The notes beneath the pieces were generated by a model. That model searched no databases. It was not told the origin of the DNA and was given only the letters and a program-made list of their open reading frames with translations. 64,000 bases of DNA from assembly GCA_026184775.1 (NCBI GenBank), contig JANCYW010000010.1, positions 310,001 through 374,000 of the forward strand, given 5' to 3'. Numbering within the stretch: the first letter of the stretch is position 1; each line of letters opens with the position of its first letter. The DNA is from Cyanidium caldarium (taxonomy: Eukaryota; Rhodophyta; Bangiophyceae; Cyanidiales; Cyanidiaceae). This document shows, one piece after another, positions 58,750 through 64,000 of the stretch. The position numbers and the translations under genes are program-made.

Positions 58750-59103
58750 ATGCGCTACTTCATCCACCAGATGCTCACCCCTGAGAGCGTGCGCTCCAGT
58801 TTGGCGCTGTACGCGCGGTGGCTGCGTTGGGCGCGCGCTTGTCCACCGCGGTGGCTGCAACAGCGCATGCGGCGCAACGTGCGGGAGGCGTTCCGCTTTC
58901 GGAAAGAGTACTTTCAGGCGTTGCTGCACGACGCTGCCGAGAGCGACACCGCCGACGAGGAGCGGGTGCGCCGGGTGGTGCGCACTTTGGACGCGCAGCT
59001 ACAACAGGAGGCGCGCAGTGCGGTGGAGGCCATGGAACGCATCACCCGCGCGCTGCCATCCGACAGCGCGGCGCTGGCGTGGCGCGGTGCTCCAGTGCGA
59101 TAG
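58750..59103 (+). CDS. LYR-motif (complex1_LYR) protein
   Basis: Small basic helical protein of 117 residues from the LYR superfamily. These act in mitochondria with ISD11/NFS1, acyl carrier protein, or as assembly factors for complexes I-III and V. SLALYARWLRWARACPPRW has the L-Y start of the motif (LYA in place of LYR), then RRNVREAFRFRKEYF, which matches the conserved R...F-R block. No separate presequence is evident. The ATG at 58750 is the first in frame. The particular LYRM type cannot be fixed by eye. Confidence 0.75.
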   Translation: MRYFIHQMLTPESVRSSLALYARWLRWARACPPRWLQQRMRRNVREAFRFRKEYFQALLHDAAESDTADEERVRRVVRTLDAQLQQEARSAVEAMERITRALPSDSAALAWRGAPVR

Positions 59104-59164
59104 GGGAGGATGGAGAGGGGGAATGTCCTCTTGGGGATGGGTGTGTTCCTCGGCATCGCTCGGT

Positions 59165-60064
59165 TTACCAGTTCCTCGCGGCGTGCGGGATGATGAGCGC
59201 CTTGGTGGTTTCGTATCCGCCGAAGAATATCGCACCGCCTAGCGATATCCACAGCACCCGCGGCACAGTACCGCTGAACAGCGCTGCCACGCCCTCCTCC
59301 CGGGCGACGCGGCGCATGGTGGCCAGCACGCCGCGATACAGCGGCACGCCTGCCTGCTGGGTCATCAGGCGCGTCTTGACCACGTCGAAGGGTGTGGTGA
59401 GGGCAGCGGCCACGCCACCGGCCACACTGCCGCACAGCGCCGACTCCCACGGGTGCAACGGCATGCGCTTGCGTCGGGCCCAGGCGGCCTTCAGCGCTTC
59501 GTACAGCGGGAACTCGAGCACGTCGAACGGGATCTCCCGCGCCAACATGGAGCCCCAGCCACGATACAGGCCGCGAGTGCCCTCGTCGCGCAGAATGGAC
59601 AACACCGCTTGTCGCGAGGAGCGGTACATGCCCGCCTGCAAATTCTGTTTTACCACCTCGAACGGCACGCGCACCACCGAGCTGGTCACATCGCCGCCCA
59701 CCGCCGCCAGCACGTGTTGTAGCGGTGCCGGCGTCATCGGTATCCATTGCGCCAGACATCGTTTCAGCCAGTCGTACGTGCCGAAAAAGGCCGCACCCGA
59801 CGGCGCCGACGCCGCTATGGCAGGCGTCACGCCGCGGTACACGCCACGCAACACCTCCCCGCTCATCTTCGCACCCTGCACTTGCAACCGCGTCTTTAAC
59901 GTGTCCAGCGGGAACAGCACCAGATCCACGGTGGTGCCGGCCACCGCACCCGCCGCCAGCCCCACCCGGAACGATGCCGTCGGCGACAGGTGCAGGTCGG
60001 TGGAGGCGGCGGCCGCACCGCCGTCCATTCCAGTGTGGGGTATTTCATTAGAGGCATCAGCCAT
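59165..60064 (-). CDS. SAMC: S-adenosylmethionine carrier of the mitochondrial carrier family
   Basis: Six-helix organellar carrier that most resembles SAMC, which exchanges cytosolic SAM for SAH across the inner mitochondrial or plastid envelope. The 299-residue length is typical. The three carrier signatures are FPLDTLKTRLQ, VPFEVVKQNLQ and TPFDVVKTRLM. GVYRGVTPAIAASAPSGAAFF and EIPFDVLEFPLYEALK are characteristic of the SAM subfamily. The ATG at 60064 is preferred; the longer frame begins at a GTG. Target organelle cannot be told from sequence. Confidence 0.92.
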   Translation of the reverse strand: MADASNEIPHTGMDGGAAAASTDLHLSPTASFRVGLAAGAVAGTTVDLVLFPLDTLKTRLQVQGAKMSGEVLRGVYRGVTPAIAASAPSGAAFFGTYDWLKRCLAQWIPMTPAPLQHVLAAVGGDVTSSVVRVPFEVVKQNLQAGMYRSSRQAVLSILRDEGTRGLYRGWGSMLAREIPFDVLEFPLYEALKAAWARRKRMPLHPWESALCGSVAGGVAAALTTPFDVVKTRLMTQQAGVPLYRGVLATMRRVAREEGVAALFSGTVPRVLWISLGGAIFFGGYETTKALIIPHAARNW

Positions 60065-60323
60065 AAGCACACATATGGATCGCCTCCGTCTCCGAGCGTA
60101 CGCCCAATGCATGGGAGGAGAGGAGGACGGGTTGGTGCGGTGAAGACGACCCCGTGCAAGCTGCGGCTCCGGTCCACACGAATGCCGCGTTTTCCAGCAA
60201 GCGCTCACAAGGGAATTTCCTTATGCGAGACACGGACCGTCAGGGGGACGCGGGAGCGTCTGCGGCCAGCGGATCCGGTGGGAGCCTCCCGCCTTTTGGC
60301 GGCACCTCTGGGCGACCGCTCTC

Positions 60324-61457
60324 ATGGCTGCGTTTGTCGGTTGCCACCTGAGTTGGCGAATCCGATCCACAACGCCGAGAGATGCATCGCATTCTCCCGC
60401 CATAAAATCCCCCTTTGTGCTTCTATGCTGTGCCGACGCCTCTCCGCAGAGGCGAGTGCTGGTGACGGGCGCCGCGGGGTTCATCGGGTTCCACACGGCG
60501 CTGCGATTGGCACAGCGTGGCGATCAGGTGGTCGGCTTGGACAATTTCAACCCTTATTACGACGTGCAATTGAAGCGGGATCGAGTGAAGCAATTACAAC
60601 TGCAGGCGCCACAAGTGACGGTCGTCGAGGGCGATATCACTGACGAGCCGGCGTTGCGGCGATTATTCGACACCCATCGGTTCACGCACGTGTTGCACTT
60701 GGCGGCCCAGGCTGGCGTGCGCTATTCCCTGGAACACCCGCTGGAGTACGTGCGTAGCAATTGTGACGGGTTTGTCAAGGTGTTAGAGTGTTGTAGGCGG
60801 CAGCAGCAGTCGCGGCAACCGACGCTGGTGTACGCCTCGTCGTCGTCAGTGTACGGATTGAACCAGCAAGTGCCGTTCCGGGAGGAGGATGCGGTGAACC
60901 AGCCCGCATCGCTATATGCGGTGACCAAGCGCATGAACGAGCTGGCCGCCCACGCCTACCACCATCTGTACGGGCTGTCGGTGATCGGTCTGCGGTACTT
61001 TACGGTGTATGGCCCGTGGGGACGGCCCGACATGGCGTGCTACGCCTTCGCCGAGGCGATGCGTGCCCAGCAACCCATTGAGCTGTACCAAGCTGGCGAC
61101 GTGGAGCCGTGCCGCGACTTTACCTTTATCGATGATGCAGTGAGCGGCACCGTGGCCGCGCTGGATTACGGCGCCGCCTGCGAAGTGTTCAACATCGGCA
61201 ATCACCGCATGGAGCCACTGCGTGCGCTCGTGCACGCGCTGGAGCGCGAACTGGGCGTGACCGCCCGCAAAGTGCTGGTGGGCAGGCAACCCGGCGATGT
61301 GCCGCGCACGTACGCCAATCTGGACAAGTCGCAACGGCTGCTGGGTTACCAACCGACGGTGTCGCTGGACGAAGGCATTCGCCGTTTCGTCGCCTGGTAT
61401 CGCGCGTATCACGGGTCGTCGACGACATCGACCGTGCGGCTCGTCCAATCGGAATAG
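60324..61457 (+). CDS. UDP-glucuronate 4-epimerase-like NAD-dependent epimerase (SDR)
   Basis: Extended short-chain dehydrogenase fold, 377 residues, closest to UDP-glucuronate 4-epimerases that make UDP-galacturonate. The NAD loop is TGAAGFIG (48-55), then DNFNPYYDVQLKRDRV, which is characteristic of this group, and the catalytic S...YxxxK (SSSSVYG, Y198 in YAVTK, K202). RYFTVYGPWGRPDMA and ECNIGN-like FNIGNHRME complete the pattern. Plant GAE enzymes have an N-terminal transmembrane anchor; here the first 40 residues have only a short hydrophobic patch (FVLLCC) and begin MAAFV. The ATG at 60324 is the first in frame. Confidence 0.92.
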   Translation: MAAFVGCHLSWRIRSTTPRDASHSPAIKSPFVLLCCADASPQRRVLVTGAAGFIGFHTALRLAQRGDQVVGLDNFNPYYDVQLKRDRVKQLQLQAPQVTVVEGDITDEPALRRLFDTHRFTHVLHLAAQAGVRYSLEHPLEYVRSNCDGFVKVLECCRRQQQSRQPTLVYASSSSVYGLNQQVPFREEDAVNQPASLYAVTKRMNELAAHAYHHLYGLSVIGLRYFTVYGPWGRPDMACYAFAEAMRAQQPIELYQAGDVEPCRDFTFIDDAVSGTVAALDYGAACEVFNIGNHRMEPLRALVHALERELGVTARKVLVGRQPGDVPRTYANLDKSQRLLGYQPTVSLDEGIRRFVAWYRAYHGSSTTSTVRLVQSE

Positions 61458-61550
61458 GACGCGTCAAGTGCGCAGATGTGCAGTAGTGTCCACGCTCGCC
61501 ATTTGCCGTGGCATCCGAATACCTCCACCCAGATGTGCTCTCCGGGCGCC

Positions 61551-62510
61551 TCATTGTTCCCTCGCTCCCGACCCCTCGTCGCCTTCTTCCGGATACGGCA
61601 CCAGCTTCCCGAAGAGGGTGTGCTGAATGACCGGCAGTTTGGACCACACTTCCGCCCTGTACATGCGCAACATGCCCGTGTTCACCTTGCGCCAGCTCTC
61701 CAACGCGCTGATATCGTACAGCATCGGGGAGTGCTCGCTGAAGGGACCGCGTTTCATCTGCAAGATGAAGTGAATCGCGTCCAGGTAGAGGTACTCGGGC
61801 GCCAGGCGTTGCACTGTGTCGCGGTCGCGCACGATGCCGGGCGGTAGGGTGCGCTCAGCACCACACAGCTGCGACGAACCGAACAGAAACGGCAGGAAAG
61901 AGTAGTCGTCCAGTCCCCAAACGCCGTGCGAACCGGCCGGCTCCAGCAGGTACGTCAACTGTAGTTTGCGGGTCACCCGCAGATACCGCGGCAACACCCG
62001 CAAAACCAGCTGGCGCCTGGCCGGCGCGCCCTCCACGTATCCCCGCACGTGCAAGCCATACATAAATAGCAGGAAGGAGGCCTCGTGGCCGGTGCCGTAA
62101 TCGATGCGGGTGCGGTCGCCGAACGAGCCCGCCAGATACGCCGCCAGCTCCGCCGCCACCCACGCCTCCGGCTCACCCGCCGCCGACAACACCTCCACCA
62201 CCATCGCCGGCACCTCGCTGGACATCTTGTCGTACCAAGTACGGAACGCCCGGTTGCCGAACCGGTTCTGCTCCCCCGACAGCGGCGGCACCTCGTCCAC
62301 CCACCCCTCCAGCTGTCCCAACAGCGCACACACCCGCTCCACCACCACCGGCACTTCAGCGCCCACCAATCCCTGCGTCACACTCAATCCCTGTACAGAC
62401 TCGTTCATCGCCTCCAACCACTGCCATATTCGTTGAAAGGTGCTCGACGCCAGGAAGCGCTCCAACTCGACCGCCAACTGAATGCGCTTCCGAGGCATCG
62501 ACGGCTGCAT
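61551..62510 (-). CDS. PTPA: Serine/threonine phosphatase 2A activator PTPA
   Basis: PP2A-specific peptidyl-prolyl isomerase and activation chaperone, cytosolic or nuclear. The 319-residue product has the family blocks RFGNRAFRTWYDKM, YLAGSFGDRTRIDYGTGHEA (in two parts: SFGDRTRIDYGTGHE and ASFLLF), GVWGLDDYSFLPFLFGSSQL, DAIHFILQMKRGPFSEHSPML and YRAEVWSKLPVIQHTLFG. Active-site GTGHE and LDDY are intact. The ATG at 62510 is chosen; one at 62498 is also possible. Length equals animal PTPA. Confidence 0.95.
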   Translation of the reverse strand: MQPSMPRKRIQLAVELERFLASSTFQRIWQWLEAMNESVQGLSVTQGLVGAEVPVVVERVCALLGQLEGWVDEVPPLSGEQNRFGNRAFRTWYDKMSSEVPAMVVEVLSAAGEPEAWVAAELAAYLAGSFGDRTRIDYGTGHEASFLLFMYGLHVRGYVEGAPARRQLVLRVLPRYLRVTRKLQLTYLLEPAGSHGVWGLDDYSFLPFLFGSSQLCGAERTLPPGIVRDRDTVQRLAPEYLYLDAIHFILQMKRGPFSEHSPMLYDISALESWRKVNTGMLRMYRAEVWSKLPVIQHTLFGKLVPYPEEGDEGSGAREQ

Positions 62511-62757
62511 GAAGAGATAAGAAAGTGAACCGAGTGGAGTAGAGTGTTTTTCAGTTTGTGCGCGATATCCTCCTTCAATCCAGATGCACTCCACTCGACT
62601 CTGCCTCTCAGGTCTCCACGCGGCACCCCCGTTCTCCGTCAGACGCGGCTCCGCTCCGGCGCGACCCTCGCCCTGCCCGCCCACGCCTCCCGATCCGAAA
62701 GGTGTCGCGCGCGCTGCTAGGCGCATCTTCCGCTGCTCGCTGGCGCGAACGAGGGGT

Positions 62758-62785
62758 CACTGCACTGCACTGCACTGCACTGCAT
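62758..62785. repeat. CACTG pentanucleotide repeat
   Basis: About five tandem copies of the five-base unit CACTG lie 16-43 bp upstream of the ATG of the terminal acidic-protein gene, inside its divergent promoter with PTPA. Confidence 0.9.
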
Positions 62786-62800
62786 TGACCACTGGGGCCG

Positions 62801-64000
62801 ATGGCGAGCACACCTTCCACCTCATTCTCCACAGAATACAGTGAGCACGAGTACCATGAGGGGTTGGGTTACGTAGACGAGCACAGCGGGGACTCGTTGC
62901 GGGGTCGGAGGCGGCTGGGCGGGGCGGACGGGTCACTGCGCGCGGACGATTCGACGGAGGAGATGCGCTTTCTGGGGGACGGAGCGGGCATGGCACACGG
63001 TCAGTCTACGTCGAGTGGGGAAGAGGATGAGGATGAGGATGAGGATGGCGAGGAGGAGATGGACGCGGCAGACGACTCGTCAGATATGGACGGGGACAAC
63101 GACGAGGAGGATGACGACGACGACGACGACGAGTCGGAGGACAATGAAGGGTATGCCACGGTGCGGGACGAGCTGCTGGAGGTGATGCACGGACATGGTA
63201 TGGAGTTTGGGGCGGGCGGTGCGGACGGCGTGCCGCTGACGCGCCTGCCCGGATGGGGCGGCGGCGGCGGGGGGTTGTTCACGCGACGTCTGTTTCGACA
63301 CTTGTCGGCGGCCGAGGAGGAGATGGAACAGCTGATGCTGCTGCGGCGGGAGGGCGCCTTGATGGACTCGCCGCTGCGGACGCAGCGGATGGGCGGCGCC
63401 GGTCGCGATACCCGGATGGTGCGGCTGGAGGCGCCGCCGCGGGGCGTGTTCGTCGCGGACGACTGGTTGGAGGTGCCGTCTCGGGCACCGCTGGCAGTCG
63501 ATCCGGCCGCCGACACCTTACGACCGTACACTGGGGTGAGCGCCGAGTGGCAATTGCATGCGGCGTTGTCCACCGAGCGCAGCGGCGCCGCCGAGCCGTT
63601 CACGACCGACAGCGCTGCCGCCGCACCCGCGTCGGCGTCGCATCGGCGACCGGCGTTCGGGCCGGCGCTGAGCAACGCGCTGCTGTATGGCACCGGTGCG
63701 CGGTGTCCACCGGTGGCCAACAACGCCGGCGAGGTGGTGAGCGGCATCTGTCGCTCGGAGGGCACTCGCATGGCCGACGGCGCCGGTGCGGCGGCCCCGC
63801 TGCTGCTGCGTCAGAGCATGGCCGGCGGCGATTGCGGCCTGGGCGATGCGTTTGACAGCGAAGTGCACGACATGGCCGAGGCGTTGTCGGGCAGTTCGGT
63901 GTTCAATGAGGCGCTCGGCCAGGACGTGATGGCCGTCCATCACGCCGCCAAAGCGACGGCCGGCACCACCGCACGTCGTCGCCGCTGGTCGCTGGCGGAT
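62801..64000 (+). CDS. Acidic low-complexity protein, 3' end beyond window
   Basis: Not recognised. From the ATG at 62801 the frame is open for all 400 codons to the right edge, with an in-frame TGA at 62786 confirming the start. Residues about 72-117 are a strongly acidic Asp/Glu run, followed by YATVRDELLEVMHGHGMEF, a Gly run and LFTRRLFRHLSAAEEEMEQL. The rest is Ala/Gly/Ser-rich with scattered hydrophobic pieces. No domain is visible in this part. Acidic runs of this kind occur in large HECT E3 ligases (HUWE1/UPL) and in chromatin proteins, but I cannot assign it. Codon use matches the neighbours. Confidence 0.7.
   Translation, partial: MASTPSTSFSTEYSEHEYHEGLGYVDEHSGDSLRGRRRLGGADGSLRADDSTEEMRFLGDGAGMAHGQSTSSGEEDEDEDEDGEEEMDAADDSSDMDGDNDEEDDDDDDDESEDNEGYATVRDELLEVMHGHGMEFGAGGADGVPLTRLPGWGGGGGGLFTRRLFRHLSAAEEEMEQLMLLRREGALMDSPLRTQRMGGAGRDTRMVRLEAPPRGVFVADDWLEVPSRAPLAVDPAADTLRPYTGVSAEWQLHAALSTERSGAAEPFTTDSAAAAPASASHRRPAFGPALSNALLYGTGARCPPVANNAGEVVSGICRSEGTRMADGAGAAAPLLLRQSMAGGDCGLGDAFDSEVHDMAEALSGSSVFNEALGQDVMAVHHAAKATAGTTARRRRWSLAD

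Overview
The window looks like nuclear DNA of a compact, intron-poor, GC-rich unicellular red alga, most likely a cyanidiophyte-like lineage. The genes are eukaryotic: ribosomal protein uL13, SRP19, APC1, CDC5, REV3, exosome, PTPA and complex I NDUFA12. Plastid functions are nucleus-encoded: ketol-acid reductoisomerase, TypA, a CYP38/TLP40 immunophilin and an S1 protein. One gene is a CpcS/CpeS-type phycobiliprotein lyase, which points to a phycobilisome-bearing plastid. Every recognised gene reads as one uninterrupted ORF, including a 2213-residue APC1 and a 1699-residue REV3. I call no introns, tRNA, rRNA, transposon, CRISPR or virus-like element. Base composition is high-GC by eye and was not counted.

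Layout, left to right. 1-6 kb: RPL13A, plastid KARI, a CCT-domain protein, plastid S1 protein. 6-11 kb: secreted purple acid phosphatase, hotdog thioesterase, glycerophosphodiester phosphodiesterase. 11-19 kb: TypA GTPase, DUF1415 protein, BAR-like protein, DUF819 membrane protein. 19-28.5 kb: REV3, PQ-loop protein, CDC5, a CYP7/8-like P450. 28.5-39 kb: phycobiliprotein lyase, SRP19, YqgF-like protein, a small Cys protein, TKL kinase, alpha/beta hydrolase, FCP1-like protein, a small membrane protein, SERBP1/Stm1-like protein, RRP43-like exosome subunit, NDUFA12. 39-48 kb: APC1 and CYP38. 48-64 kb: a small helical protein, an SSADH-like dehydrogenase, WD40 protein with a CaaX tail, SPP-like protease, RUS-family protein, SMARCAL1-like helicase with a GRF finger, LYR protein, SAM carrier, UDP-glucuronate 4-epimerase-like protein, PTPA, and an acidic protein that runs off the right edge.

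Genes mostly alternate strands. Convergent 3' ends are very close, often under 100 bp and once sharing a CTAG stop overlap. Divergent starts are usually 170-580 bp apart. I used that spacing, the first in-frame ATG and transit-peptide quality to choose starts. There is no operon logic. Recurrent themes are plastid biogenesis and translation, mitochondrial biogenesis, DNA-damage tolerance or fork repair (REV3, SMARCAL1-like), and phosphate recovery (acid phosphatase, GDPD). Several plastid-type proteins start with a Phe within the first nine residues, often as AFV/AFA or MFV, which fits the phenylalanine motif known from red-algal transit peptides.

Points most worth a second look: a 93-bp tandem duplication joining the 3' ends of the dehydrogenase and its neighbour; a 78-bp in-phase tandem repeat in the KARI/CCT intergenic region; a CaaX-terminated WD40 protein; a CYP7/8-like P450; a BAR-like protein with an unassigned C-terminal half; and architecture changes in the lyase, GDPD, CDC5 and helicase. 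I did not find a clearly new multi-gene system.
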